A stretch of DNA of 64,000 nt from Hydractinia symbiolongicarpus (lineage: Eukaryota; Cnidaria; Hydrozoa; Anthoathecata; Hydractiniidae). Each line of letters begins with the position of its first letter. Positions within the stretch are counted from its first letter, which is position 1. A model generated the notes under the pieces. The model did no database searches, had not been told where the DNA came from, and saw only the letters and a list, made by a program, of their open reading frames with translations. Position numbers and translations under genes: made by a program. The stretch spans positions 25,917,001 to 25,981,000 of the forward strand of contig NC_079885.1 of NCBI RefSeq assembly GCF_029227915.1, written 5' to 3'. This document shows positions 1 through 13,062 of this stretch, piece by piece.

Positions 1-95
1 ATATATTTGTGGATTTGAAACAATTTTGCGTATTTGAAAAACATTTGTGGATTTGGAATATTTATGCGGATTCGAAATATATTTGTGGGTTGACC
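1..95. repeat. degenerate tandem repeat, about 20-bp unit
   Basis: About four and a half diverged copies of a 19-22 bp unit with the core TTTGTGGATTTGAAA (variants GCGTATTTGAAA and GCGGATTCGAAA). The array runs off the left edge, so its full length is not visible. It is open in one frame, which is expected of such a repeat and not evidence of a gene. Confidence 0.6.
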
Positions 96-633
96 CTTTT
101 CGGCTTCCGTAGGTCCCTATGTGCGCAAGCGAAGTATTTACATCATACTCTAGACAAATTTCCAAAGTTCCAAACACACCAACAGTTTCCAAATCTGACA
201 AAATCATTCTAAAAGTGTTTATTTTTGTCCTAGACACATTCAAAGACACATTCTTCTCATCATTCGTTTTTTTTCTCAACCAACATTAATGTAATCACCC
301 AGAGGAAATTATGTCTCTTGCCTGTGTTTTAGAAGCTGAGTGCTGCAATTTGGCAATCATATTTTGCAATCAAACCCTTTTGAAAACTATGCTGAATCAT
401 GTATATTATTAAATTCATCACTATAGAATACCACTTGGATAGGATTCTGTGTTGGGTGAATAAAATGACTGACAATTGGTATATCGTAAATAAAATGGTA
501 ATTTTAACACAAATTATTTCAAAAATAATGGATTTTTTATTTGGCTTGTTCTGAAACACACATGGGCGGTGGACAAGAAACTGTGATGTAATTTCTCTTG
601 GTCTATTATTCCTGAGAATATTCTAAAATAAGA

Positions 634-1013
634 GGGTGTCTATAAGCCGCAAACGCCCGCATATATAAGGCGACTTTTCGAATTAAATTAGCAGTTGTCT
701 TCCGAAACCGCCCGTACTTTCCCGAAATGGCCTTGAGCATTCCAAAAATTCAATCCCTTGTAACATACCTTACGGACGATAGCTGGAAAAAAGCGCTTTA
801 AGAGAAAGGAGTTAATAAAGTTTATATATAAGTTATTTATCAAGTAAATTTTATTTTAATTTTTATGGTTTTTAGAATCATTAGTGTCTGTTTTTCTTTT
901 TCTTTTTTCGGGTATATGCGGGTTTTTTCGGGCGAATCCTGAATTTTTTTCAAATCGCCGAACTTGCCCCAAAACGCCCGCACTTTTTACGGCGTATGCA
1001 GCTTATCAGCACC
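634..1013. mobile_element. MITE-like element with terminal inverted repeats
   Basis: The left end reads GGTGTCTATAAGCCGCAAAC and the reverse complement of the right end reads GGTGCTGATAAGCTGCATAC, an imperfect inverted repeat of about 25 bp that continues into CGCCCG-type sequence on both sides. Internal segments (around 650-740 and 905-990) also mirror each other. The 380-bp size and lack of coding capacity fit a non-autonomous DNA transposon; no clear target-site duplication was identified. Confidence 0.45.
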
Positions 1014-1958
1014 ATCGTTCTAAAATTACAAGCAGTTTCAAAAATGCCCACGCCTTTTAGAGGACGTGTGCGACTTGGGCATTTCCTGGAGTTCTGTTTA
1101 AATGACAGTTTAAATGTCGTTTTAAACCTTGTTCTCAAGGAGGGTGTACGGACAACTAATTCCTATTGACAATTATATTGCTGTTGGTTTAATAGCAAAA
1201 GTGGATTTTTTTTTAATTACTGTATCGGGTTACTTAATAAATAAAAAATTGTGATGAAAAATGGTTGGTAGGCTCACTCTAACACCCGAGCTGTTTGCTT
1301 TGTCTACAGGTTTTCCTATATCTGGCTATCAGTCAGATAGTAATACAGCTTCTCCATATGTATTCTACAAATTACTTAAAATTATTAGCTACCTTTTGTG
1401 TGATTAAGCCTTACCTTGATTTGGATGAAACCAACTAAAATTAATGATATTGTATTCTTACATCTTCTTAGAAACAATAAAATAAAACACAGCTCGGCGC
1501 GTTATAATTGTACAAATTAATTCAATATTTTTTAGAAAAGGGTAGCTTACACAGGAGCTTTCCAATCCAACTAAAAATTCCAGAAAAAGCAGCGCCACAA
1601 AAAAGCCTAAAATACACAAGAATAGTCGATTAGAAACAGGACTAACAATAAATTATTTCAAAAGAAGAAAACAGTTTCCATACTATTATTAGTTTCTATA
1701 CTATTGTTTTTCATTAAAATAAACTATAATAGTATTAGATGCAAAATTGCAAAATAATTAATTAATTATTTATTTATTTATACAATAATTAGTACAGCTA
1801 GCTGTTTTGTCACCTCATCATCAATCTATAATACAAAATATAAGGCATATTTTAGGTCTGTAAAATATACGTCTCTAATATGCCGACTACCGTTTGTGCA
1901 CAGCATATCCTTCTCTGCGTGTCCATGTTCGGCGGACGTATAATCCGGACCAAAAGAC

Positions 1959-1993
1959 GGGGGGTCAAAATCCGGGGGTAGGGGGGGGAGGAG
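1959..1993 (+). other. G-run tract (possible G-quadruplex)
   Basis: Runs of six, five and eight Gs lie within about 35 bases of otherwise AT-rich DNA. The pattern meets the usual spacing for an intramolecular quadruplex if the longest run supplies two strands. No gene is adjacent. Confidence 0.3.
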
Positions 1994-2419
1994 CCGTAAT
2001 TATTGAATTTTTTTACTAGACTATGACTTTAACCCCTCGGTCCAAACTTATTGTTTTATTAGGAAAATAATATCCTAGCTTTATGTGCAAAAATATCAGT
2101 CCTTTTTCTTTACGCTGATTTCATATAATTTTTTTTCCGTCGAAATTTTAAGAATCCTAATAATTATCTTGGTATACCTCGCGTGTCCCAAACATGCTCC
2201 ACAATTTCGCTTTGCAATAATACGTGCCTAAATGCCAAATGCTATGCTCGCTACACTCGATTCGCTTAGCTCCGCAAAATTTAAAACACTGTGTCGCGTT
2301 GTACTTGCTGTATCAAACTTAGTTATTTGAACTACTTGCCAAAAATCAAGTTAGAATTAGAATCGCCACAGTTAAATAACGTATTGCGTGCCATAGCAGT
2401 GCTGCCTTTTGCAATTACT

Positions 2420-3110
2420 TTACTATAACACTTCTACCGATACTGTGTGGAATCGAACCTGCAGACATAAGAAGAGACAGAAACATTCTTGAACTCCACA
2501 AACGTACCCTTTCTGACGGTCATATGATTGCCGACATAAGAACACAACCATTGTTGGACAACAGGTTAAAGAGTAGAATACCGCTATCAACCCGAATGCA
2601 CTCACTAGCCCTTGAAAACGATTCGAGTTCTCCAAAATCATGGGCTGCAGCAACTTGGAAAACACGGTGGCGAGAATCGAACTTTCGACTCAAACAATTC
2701 ATACCAGATCCGTCGGATAAGCCTAATGGTCACGACCTCGAGCGCCGACATTGGGTGTTACTAAATCGTATCCGCTCAGGCTACGGAAGATATGCTAACT
2801 TCATGCATAGAGTTGGATTAGTTGATAGCCCAAATTGCGTCTGTGGTGAAATTCAAACCCCACAACATGTACTGACATGCCAAAGAATTGATATCCGAGG
2901 CAATATCGGAACTGTTGATGATGTTTTCGTTCGTGGCTACGTGATAATACTATTTTAGATATATGATAGGATTTTATCATATGTTTTAGAATGTATATCT
3001 AGATTATCAGTGTCATACTCTACTGTTCATACGCATATATATACTACAACACTAACTGATTACCCCGGACTGTATATGAATAAGAATAAGAATAAATATA
3101 AATAAGACAT
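2420..3110 (+). mobile_element. 3' end of a non-LTR retrotransposon (LINE) ORF2
   Basis: An open frame from about 2427 through the stop at 2958 encodes the C-terminal tail typical of Jockey/CR1-like LINE ORF2 proteins: a segment LNRIRSGYGRYANF, then a cysteine/histidine cluster of the form CVCGE-x-QTPQHVLTC near 2836-2880. The methionine at 2524 is internal; the frame continues open upstream without an ATG, so this is a 5'-truncated insertion. About 100 bp after the stop is a short run of AATAAG/AATAAATA repeats (3075-3108), the kind of tail left by target-primed reverse transcription. Neither reverse transcriptase nor endonuclease is present, so the copy is dead. The family assignment is from motif memory, not a search. 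Confidence 0.65.
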
Positions 3111-4496
3111 ACCATCTCGCGCATAATTTATCACAAATTAAAAAAATATGTTATGAATTTAAAGACATGATTGCATATATAATATATGCAATACATTTTT
3201 CGCTGTTAAACTTGATAAACCATGATTGAAATTGAACAATCATCTGCAGACTATATAAAATAACAATGATTTATGCTTCATTTATATGACAAACAAGTTA
3301 TCGTAAGTGTTCTCAAATAATTTTTTTTTTCGTGATTTAGTTTGCGTATATTTCACTTGCATGAAGGCTTGTGAAATATGTAAACAAGATAAAACACTCA
3401 AAAAATTATTTTCGATATTTTTCCTTCCCGGTATTGTGCGAAAACTACTACATACAGTGACAAGGAGAACAAAAAGCTCTTAAATAAACATCACTTTTCA
3501 TGTCAAGAAGCGTATATATATTCCACATAAGCATACTAAAGGAAAATAAAAATCTAATATCGATAGTTTCTAATGAGCATTGTAAAAGAATTGTCCTATA
3601 TCTACTTCCAACAGGTAAGTTCGAATATCAAACTTTTGTTTTTTTACTCTGTCTTGCGCGTATTTAAGAGGGCAGTCAAAATTATAACTGCAACTAAACT
3701 ATAACTGTACGTGGAAATGATGTATCCGAAAATGCCACTATCAGCGAATCAAAATTCCTAATAAGAATCTAGTCCTTTAAGCAACACACAGAGTTAAAAG
3801 ATTTTTTAAAACCATAATTGTCAACGGACTATTGGTCCAGTTAACAACTACACCATTACAGTTGAATTTCAGGTGAGAGGTAGCCCACACATCCACTCAT
3901 TATTATGGGTTATTAATGTACTAATTTTACGTAAAGATAAGAGAGAAAAATATATTGAGTTTGTGGGTAGGATAGTAAAATGTCAGTTTTCTTTTAAAAA
4001 TGCAACCCAGTGTAGACACACAAAGTAGTTTTGACATATGAAACGCATTCTCATTCAAACTCTGGTCGTAAATATAAAAACAAGAATTGTAAATACCTTT
4101 TGGGGAATTTCTTTACTGATCATACTGCTTCGTTCCTCTTTAAAATGAATAAATTTTATTTAATGACATACTATATGAATGAACTTGAAGGGGAGGCAAC
4201 ATGATTTTAGTTTTCTAATCTCTTAGTCCAATTTTTTTTACTTTTAATGGTCTTTTAATAAACGTATTTGTGTCACTGTATTGTTGTTAATTGTGTCCCC
4301 CCACTTCCCGCCCCAGACTCATGGATAGCCTTATGGCACCCTAATTAAAAGGAAAAACAATATCAAAATCTGCTAAAGGTAGATATCTTTACCTGAATAT
4401 CATGTATAAAGAAGGTACATTTTTGCGTAGAAGTAATGGAAAAAAACTACGGTAAAACTACATATAAATTAATAAATAGATAATTATCTAGTGTTG
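3111..4496. other. intergenic, 3' of peroxidase A
   Basis: AT-rich spacer between the LINE fragment and the 3' end of peroxidase A. The part next to 4497 is the presumed 3' UTR of that gene and resembles the sequence after the stop of peroxidase B (16820). No further gene, RNA or repeat with clear structure was seen. Confidence 0.45.
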
Positions 4497-7040
4497 TTAG
4501 TATCTAGAATATAACCAAGGAGAAACATCCATATCTGGTATACTACCACATGTTTTTCGCACCGTGGAAGAAGTAACAGCTTGTAACGCCCATGGCTGAA
4601 TGGATACAATCCCATTCAGTGTGTTGCATAAAACCTTTGACAGTGTCATCTTCCTGATTTCTCTCAATTGAGCAGAGGTGAAAACACCTGGATTTTCATA
4701 CCAAAATCGATCACCATCTCTAAATCGCTCAAATTGGATTTTCTGGATACATTGAAATGTGGGACCAAGCATTTTTCCATTTGTTGGATTCTCCGCAATA
4801 CCAGCAGCAAAGATGTCGATGTCATTAGGATTGCTGTATACTTTCTGGAAATTCAATACCACGTTTGACGGCATGGTACCTAATAACTGGGAAAATGAAC
4901 GGATGGCTGGTAAGTTACACCTTCTTCTCCAAGCTCCATATGTCTGTAATCCATGATCCCGTCCTCTCTGTATGTTCAAAGCTGTCAGATCTTCTCGTCT
5001 ATTTTCTCCCAAAGGAACAAATAGTCTTCTTACGATGCCAAAGGCGAAACTTGTATCTACTGGTTGTGACTGATTAGCCAGTAAGCCAAACGTTGTTGAT
5101 TCAATGCCACGTTGACGAATAGGAACAGTATTTTCAAATGATGCTTGAAGAGAAATGTCGTCAAAAGCCTTGTCAAAGTTATTGTTAAGTTGAGCCCAGG
5201 CATTTGGTACCAAACTGTGACCAAATCTGAAAGCTGCCGTTGAGAATACATTAAGAATACTAGGATCAGTGTATGAGTTGTATCCGCGGTAAATGCTCAA
5301 GTCGACAAGACTTGGTAAGAATTCATTGTAAACGATATGTTGACAAATTGCGATGTTAATTTTCCTCGCTGTTTCAAAAAGAAACGTTTCACTCCATGAT
5401 CTTGTCAGCTTTTTGAGCTGCTTAACAATGTAGTTGTGATTGCGGACAAAGATTGTGTGAAGAGAGTGGAGAACAATATTTTCGTCACCTCTATCGTCAC
5501 CCACCAAAGAACAACCTCCTGGGTTACCACATTCTGGATCTGTTGCTGGCAATCGTATTGGCATCAAATTTGTTGAGGTTACTCTGAGTAATCCAGATCC
5601 TTCAGAAATAAGAACAAAATAACAAATTACTTACTAAGACATATTTGTATGCTTATTCACGATTTATTTAACATATCTGAACAAAGAAAATGTACGTGAA
5701 AGGTTACAAAGTACTAACCATCTAATCTTCTTAATTGTTTGTGAACTTTCAAATCGTTGCTATAAACTTGAGATAGGTCAATATGAGAAGATATTATGTT
5801 TATCTGTTCCCGTGTACTTCTTGGTCTAAATGGAGATTGACACACAGGGAAGGATCTTGCAAGTGAAGAACACGCAGCTCCATTTCGTTTAAATTGAAGT
5901 GGAAAGCATGGATAAGTGAAAGCATTTATAGAACCACATCTAAATTAAGCAATTTAAGAGAATGTAATAAGTCACCTCAGAACTTTCATAGTTAACCTTT
6001 ATTACTTAGAAGCATGTTGCCAAAACCTACCCTGCTGATACATCACAAGTTGGATGTGTTGTGTATCCAATATCATGATCAAGAAACTGTCCAAACGCCA
6101 TAAACATTGCAGAAAGTCCTCTTGCACTTTGCCTGTTTCGCATTTGAACAGAAAAGACGGCTTCGGAGACTTCGTGAGGTGTAGGAACGGAAGGGAACGT
6201 ACCAGGGAATCCTCGTGGTGTGTCCAAATTTGCAGAGTCGACGTAATCAGCAGCTAAACGTGAGTGAATTTGAATTGTGTAGAAGTATCTTAATTTAATA
6301 CTGATGGAAAGTAGCTTGTCACATTCTTCTTAAATTAAAATATATGCAAGGAACATTACCTTTGAAGCTCCTAAGAAAAGCACTATTGTTTTTATTGGTA
6401 CGTGTAAAAAAATTATTTTCTCAAATTTCGCAATTTTTTATCAATTTCGGAAAAGTTAGTTCCCGCAAAATTCGGGTTCTTTTTTGTAAGAAAAATGATT
6501 TATAATATCCTCTCTAATATACCTATCACTCTATATTACTCTAACTTTATTCATTTGATATATTTCGGATAAAGATGCTTGAAACATTGGACCTGCCAAC
6601 TTTGCGCAAAATTAATTCTTTTAAAAGTTAAGTTTTTTTAGTTCGTGTGACAATTAATTGACATAAATTTTATTTGTTTAGCACTTACGCAGCAGTCGAG
6701 CTAGTGGTGTGTTTGCAGCTCCTTGGGTTGTCTTATAAAGATTGTTGCAAGTTCCATCAACTGTTCGAAATCCTGAATTGTATTTACTGTAATAGTTACA
6801 ATATCGATTCGGAGTAGAAGGTATGCAATTTGAAAGTGTATTTCCCGGACGTAAATACGTACCTAAAAAAAGAATTTTTTAGTAAATAAAATATTTTTGT
6901 TATCAAATATGTATTACTACGTATTCATACATTTTTACAGAACCAAGTTCAGTTTTACAATACTTACCAAAGTGCGCCTTAACACTCACCAATAGCAGCG
7001 CTAATACAACTAAATAAGTTAGCGAAAGTAACGTTGCCAT
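4497..7040 (-). CDS. secreted animal haem peroxidase, copy A
   Basis: Five exons on the minus strand: 7040-6968, 6862-6689, 6253-6031, 5939-5719, 5599-4497, all with GT-AG introns of 91-435 nt; 1794 nt, 597 residues. A hydrophobic N-terminus (MATLLSLTYLVVLALLLVSV) is a signal peptide. Haem-pocket residues of the myeloperoxidase/peroxidasin superfamily are visible: distal FGQFLDHDI (Asp141, His142, Asp143), GDDRGDE (Arg267, Glu270) and proximal FRFGHS (His358), plus NIQRGRDHGL. No LRR or Ig domains precede the catalytic domain, so it is a short secreted form, not peroxidasin itself. It should oxidise substrates with H2O2 outside the cell; the substrate is unknown. Exons 1-2 differ clearly from the other copies while exon 5 is almost identical (seven residue differences from B by eye). 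A TATA box lies 96 nt upstream. Confidence 0.93.
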
Positions 7041-7127
7041 TTTGGTCTTGCAAAGACTTCTTTAAGAATGTTTCGCTAGCTCGTCCTTAACAAGTTACTC
7101 TCTTAAAGTGAGTACAAAATGTTATCT

Positions 7128-7136
7128 CTATTTATA
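7128..7136 (-). promoter_or_regulatory. TATA box of peroxidase A
   Basis: TATAAATAG on the minus strand, 96 nt before the ATG at 7040, in the position conserved in all four peroxidase genes. Unlike B, C and D there is no CCAAT box 33 nt further upstream. Confidence 0.6.
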
Positions 7137-10100
7137 CTATAGCTGGACTGATATTTTCTATAAATATCATATTCATTAACCTGTATTTGCCAAATGACTT
7201 GTCAATTTTGCAGGATGTTAGCGCCTTTACAATTTCCTTCAAGATTTGGTTTGTTGTTGTAATAGGTCACGGGAACAAAACGCTACGTGACTTTTAGGAG
7301 AAAATGCTCAATCTGTATTTTTAATTTTTGCAGGAAAGGTTTTCTTAAATCGTACGTACTCGTAATTAGAAAAATAAATGAATTTTAGGGGATGTTGTTA
7401 ATTACGTTTGGTTAAAGAACATTTTTGTGTGCTTTAATAAGTTTTAAATTCCATTAGAAGTTGGAAACTGGTATGTTAAACAAAGCTTTATTTTTGTTAT
7501 AACATATTATAACTAATGACCGCATCATCGTTAGATTTAGAAAGACCACTTGATACGTGAAACGTAATGTAAAAGTATTTCAGAACTCCAACTGGAGTAA
7601 GTCCCCGCCTAGGTTTAATTTGTCTCTTTTCCTGCTACAGGCGTCTTTTGCGTCAATTTTCATTAATAACTCTATAAAGACATTTCTGACTAGGTAATCT
7701 AAGAAGGTGTAACTCGGATGTTAGCTTTGACGATAATAAATTGTGGTGGCAATAGTAAGTTTGGCTAACAGAAGTCAATTAGTGTCATGTCAATGGAGGA
7801 TTACCGTTAGTTATTTATCCCCACTTTTAAGAAATGAGGTAATCGTTTTCTTGTATCCCACCAAGCAGCTCAGACAATTAAACTATGCAACGATTATGAC
7901 TTTATTATGTCTTTCTTCGTTAAATTTTATTAAAGTTTCTCGTTAAAGTTTCTTTTTAATAGATACTCGTCATAATTGCATTCCGGGAGGTATCTTCCTT
8001 CATTCTCGTTTTTTAGGCGCTGCGTGTGATAATTTTATGACCCTCATAGGAATCTAGATTCTATGAAATTTGGTACAGTAACCAACCACAATAACATGAT
8101 AAATTTAACATCAGAAAGCCAATGCTGACGTCATTATTTTTTTAGAGTGTAAAATATCAAGGCTGAGTATCTTTACTAGCTTATTAGTTTCTATTTCTAG
8201 TATATAATAAAACAAGTACCCTGGTTTCTACTCATTTGGACAATTGCTTTAAATTGCCGACATCGAAAGGGGTAAATGGTGTCATGATAACGGTAGATAA
8301 AAACTCTATAGTAATAGCCGTATTCTGTGAATTCAAAATGGCTGTGTTTAACTTTATTCCGGGTCACCCGCAGAGTAAATAACTAGCTTCTTCCGCCAAC
8401 TAACGACTAGTACTTAATTATGATGTCTTAACTAAAACTGGATTTTGTGCGATCCTGTCCAAGTCAGGAATTTACAACAATCCGTTTAACCTTGTCTTGA
8501 AGCATCTTCATAAATAACAAAGAAGGAAGAACTTTCAGGTTTATGCTGCATCGACTAAAAATGATCAGAATAGAAAATTTCGTCATGATGTCTGACCCCT
8601 TCAAGTCGTGTTTACGGAACTTGCACTGTTACTATGTCTTTCTGACAGCTGTGTTGCTTAAAACAGCACAAGAACCCATACTTATCTATAACCAAAAGAC
8701 ATTACCTTACATATTACACATAAGAATGCAGAATAAATTCTTCAGTAAATATCACTTTTATGAAAAAGGTAAATAAGAAGATAGAAACAGAGTTAATACT
8801 TTATCTATAGTTGGACGTAATTACGAATAGCTAATTAAGAAACCAATTAGCTTAGATAAGTACTGTCATCCGTCATATTGTTTGCTAAGATTACTCATTG
8901 ACCTGTTATTATTTTAAAAAAGATCGATTTAATAAAGCAGTTTCAAATTCCGTTTTTTTATATGACATCAATTAATGTTCTGCAAAGGACTCTTTGTACA
9001 ACTCGATTTTTTGTAAACACATAGTGATAAATAATGTGGGTGTGATCGTTAGCATTATAAAAAATAAAAAGATATAAAAGGAAGATCAAATTGATACGGG
9101 CGGGCCAACAAATGCACTGTGTCAAAATTCTAAAAGATCTGTAAATAAAAGTACATTGTCTATACACTCTTACACATAGCTGTGAATTGTAAAATAAAAT
9201 GAGAAAGTTGTGTTCTGACGTGTAACCGAAACAGAAACACATTCAGTGCAACTAACAAGTGACCGAGGCAACTTCTCTTTCATCTAATAAATCGGAGTTA
9301 TGGTTGTAAATCGTAGGTTATTTGGCTGAAGATGCGAAAAATTCTTTCTACATGTGGTGGTGTAAGGTATAACGATACGTGTTTTCTTTCTAAAAAACGG
9401 GTTTTTTTAGCTCCACTGCTTTTGGAATCAATTTATAAACTGCGAATTTTAAAAATGCTTTTTTTAAAAAGGTTTTCGTATTTCATGGAATTAGCGTTTT
9501 GTTTTAGTGTTTTAAAAACGATAAGCCTCAGCATGCGCATTTGCTTCAGAATTTTTAACTGTTCCGTTTTAAGAAAGATCTTAGCCATACTTTTTTGTTG
9601 GGAGGGAATTTTACCACCCCATTAAATTCAAGGGAAGACAAACGCAATTTCTATGAAACTTAGCACAGTAACAACAGAAACAAAAGGAAGTATTTGACAT
9701 CAAGAAATTAATGCTGACGTCATTATTTTTTATCTTTTAACTTATATTTTCCTAATTCTCACATTAATGTCAAGCACATTTTAAAATTATAATTTTTTTT
9801 ACCCGATCTTTAACAGAAAGTAAAAATGTCAACCTGGAGTTTTAGTAATTTTCTTGTTATAGGGACAAAGCAAGAGACGCACATTTTCTAGCCTATACTT
9901 TATGTAGATATAAATTTATTAAGAATAAATCGACGGGAGTAGTGAAATTACCACAACCCCCACCCCTAAAGTATGCTTATCAAAGATATCGACTTTTAAT
10001 CCTTAATTCGCTAGCCCTAGGATAACATTAGCTTTGAATATCCTACTCTTAACTACGCCATGTTAAAATTTGGTATTCGCCATTTGTGGCCGACAGTTGC

Positions 10101-11517
10101 TTGTCTTTTGCTCATCATTTAGGGCTATTCAAGCGTTATTTCCTATGACAAACCCTGAGTATGTTTTTAGAAGGCCTTAACGGCGACACAATTGCCAGTT
10201 GACACATAAAGTCTTATTTAAATTTAACACCGGGCAAGACTATGTTTTACAATACAGTCCTTGTAGCATACTACATAGATATGTGGTGGTTAAGATTATT
10301 GTCACTAGCGGTGATGGGCGAAGCGGCAATAAGGTAACTAAAGTAAGACAGCAATTAATAATCCAAGAACAAAAGGATGGACTTTTGTATTTATAGGTTT
10401 TTCTTCGTATTTTACTTCAACAAGTTGTACCTAGCCAAGCTGAATATAAAATTACCAGAGCTAAATGTTGCTTATTTAGAAAACTGTATTTCCCTTCACT
10501 TCGTTTGATATGAAAGACACATTAAACGGATTTAATGTGTGCAAATAATTACCCTAATTGCTTTTTATTCACAACCTTTTCTTAATTATTACCGGTAGTA
10601 AAAATAAACAGGAAACTACAAGAGAAGTATAAACTACTTACCAATTCTTACAGAATTTTTATACGTCTACTGTGTTGTTTATAATTGCTTTGAAAAGTGT
10701 TTGAAATAATTACTTACATACTGCATTGCAATATGCCTATTTATAATCTTGGATAAAATACTGGAAAGCAAAAAAGATTGAATATTAATTCCTCAATCAC
10801 GCACAATCATCGGACTTAAGGTTTAAAATTTTAGGCTATTTGGCTAAAGATACAAAATCTTTCGCTTTCCCGAATGGTGCACTGTGTACAGTATCAATAG
10901 TTTCATAAAGTGTCAGTTAAGAAGTGCGGGATTTCACGAACATAATATGACTAGCGGATCTCGCCCCTCCCCCAACCCTTCGCCCCGTTCCATAGCTTTT
11001 GACAGGATTTCTCAAATTAAGTAAAACCTGCCACACTTATAAAAAGGAACTAAAGTGCTTATGTCAGCACTTTTCTGTCCCGTCATTGAAAAATTGAAGT
11101 TTGTCTATAAAAAAATTATGAAATATTAGGACATCGGATTAATCTCGTCTCCAAAATTTACAGAATGAATCCCCTTGATTTAAGTTAATAAGTCTTTATA
11201 CTATGTTTGATGCCTTTATACTATGTTTGATTTATTTTTTAGACACCTCCGTGATAAATGTTTTCATGGCGGAAACTGCGGCCAAATACTCAATGAAATC
11301 CTTATAATCGGGAAAATATAATAACTCTTGTTAGGATTATACTTAAAAGTTGGAACTTACAACACAACTTTTATTCATCAAGTAGAATTCTTCTGTATGA
11401 TATGGACACGTGATTTATCCGATTTCTCGATTTCCTTGGATTTTACCAGAAAATTAGAAAAAACCAAGTTTTTGGGCTATTTTTTAAATTTTTTAGGCCA
11501 ACTATGCAAAAACCGGA

Positions 11518-11575
11518 ATGTAGCACCCTCGTCCCCAGGTTTTTTTGTCTTCTTGATATAAGAGATGACGTCGAA
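11518..11575 (+). repeat. CACCCTCGTCCCCAGG repeat, plus copy
   Basis: GCACCCTCGTCCCCAGG, then poly-T and a TTGATATAAGAGATGACG segment. The same block occurs inverted at about 14908-14972, the two copies bracketing the LINE at 13.06-14.55 kb. The CCTCGTCCCC core also resembles the ends of the short palindromic elements at 49.3-53.5 kb. Confidence 0.5.
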
Positions 11576-12133
11576 AAATACCCTGGTATCGTTGACTGGA
11601 TATTGAAATATTATTGGCTTTCACATTTTCGCATGATTATTACGACTTCGTTCCTTGGTCAACACTTTTTCAGGTCAAGATTAAAATTGGTGTCACGTTG
11701 TACATTAAGAAAAAGATAGCGACATAAAAAAGTAGGCTACTAATATAAAAAATAAGGGGATGTAGCTGGCTATCTAGTTAACAAGATTTTTAATATGTTT
11801 AGCACGTAGTAGGTGATCAATAACCAGTAGTTGTGTTGATGACAGCTAACTTTATCTATTATAGCTTGGTATTTTGTTTACATTTAGCTAAAAGCTAGCT
11901 AGCTTAACTTTTTCATAGTAGAATTTGCAAATTTAAGAGGATTAGAAATTTTGTTTCTAGGTTCGTTAATTAAATTTCTCCCAACTACTTGCAATATTTG
12001 TTTGAAATAGGATTCACAAGAATAAATCGCAAAAATGCGTATATGTCTTAGGACCCTATTTGCAGAAATTTATCAATTATTACCTTAAAATTGATGAATT
12101 TATTTAGGAAAAGATAATGTAATTATTTAAACT

Positions 12134-12169
12134 TGGGAGAGGGGGAGAGGGGGAGAGGGGAAGGGGGGA
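12134..12169 (+). repeat. GGGGGAGA tandem tract
   Basis: Three to four units of GGGAGAGG followed by a longer G run, a purine-only tract in an AT-rich context. It has quadruplex or triplex potential; no adjacent gene explains it. Confidence 0.45.
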
Positions 12170-13062
12170 TCTAGTGTCTCTGAGAAATCCTTAAATTTCA
12201 TAACTACCTAACCGTATTCATGCGGGGGCAGGTAAAATCAACTCAACCCGCGGCTGGCGTTTGGTGACTTTTCTTTTATGGGCATCCTGCAACAGAATTT
12301 TACAACACGATTATGGACGATTTTTTTATTGTCTAAATGTGAAATAGTGCATTCAAAAAATTAACAAATATGAAACTTGCTTGCAACAATTGAACATGGC
12401 ATAAATTTTTATTTAGAACCTAATATAATACTTAAACTCTGACGTATGTCAATCATGACAATTGATTTTAATGTTCTTTGCACATGTATCTTTGTCAAAA
12501 TTCATATACTCTCAAAATTGATATAACTGTCAAAAATCGGTGTCCCTGAAAATAGTTAAACCAAGATCTCATAGTAAAAATATTTTATGTCTCATTTTTT
12601 TTTTCAAACTAGCTTAAAAACATGTCATACTAAGTTTAAGTCTTTATTTCAATTTTATTTTTAGCAAAAAATATGATTTTCAAAAAAAAAATGCTTGTTA
12701 GTATATCCAAATTAAGGAGGTATTTTAAACTACATATTATAAACTTGCTAACTTTGCAAAAAAAATAATTCTTATAAAATTTAAATGCTTCAATTCAAAA
12801 ATTAGTTCTCATAAAAATTAATTCCCCTAAAGTATCATCCCTTAATAATTCTGCTCTTTTTTACATAACAGAATGTTCGAAAACTTTTAAATACTATCTG
12901 AAACTTCTTGTACACATTTTTTTTCTAAAAGTTTTTAGCACATAACAAATTTCAAGATTACTGAATATCCATGGAGCAAGACTTCAACAATTGTACCAAT
13001 CATAAAAGCTTTTGGTCTATATAATAAACTTCATTTCTTTTAACATATAACTCTACTATATA

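Larger units (their letters stand above)
96..2419. other. intergenic region with small repeats
   Basis: No gene could be supported. The stretch holds a MITE-like element (634-1013), a G-rich tract (1959-1993) and otherwise AT-rich sequence with short poly-T and TTAA/ATTT runs. The short open frames here have no start context, splice signals or recognisable motif. Confidence 0.5.
7041..13062. other. intergenic: upstream of peroxidase A, mostly repeats
   Basis: The first 2 kb is a shortened relative of the region upstream of the other peroxidases: the block near 7180-7260 resembles 19260-19340, and 8856-8990 resembles 26270-26425 in reverse. Two copies of a dispersed repeat ending in TGCTGACGTCATTATTTTT lie at about 8055-8146 and 9650-9737. 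A minus-orientation piece of the GGTTAACCA repeat family lies near 10520-10580. A CCCTCGTCCCCAGG repeat end is at 11520-11570, and a G-rich tract at 12134-12169. No protein gene was found; the 97-codon open frame at 9332 has a biased composition and no recognisable feature. Confidence 0.45.

Noticed and set aside
5057-6257. Short open frames on both strands overlapping peroxidase A (and the equivalents in B, C and D)
   Set aside because: They are shadow frames of the conserved exons; their conservation only follows that of the peroxidase frame.
9332-9625. 97-codon open frame
   Set aside because: It is Phe/Leu/Lys rich as expected from AT-rich DNA, with no motif, no splice context and no second copy.
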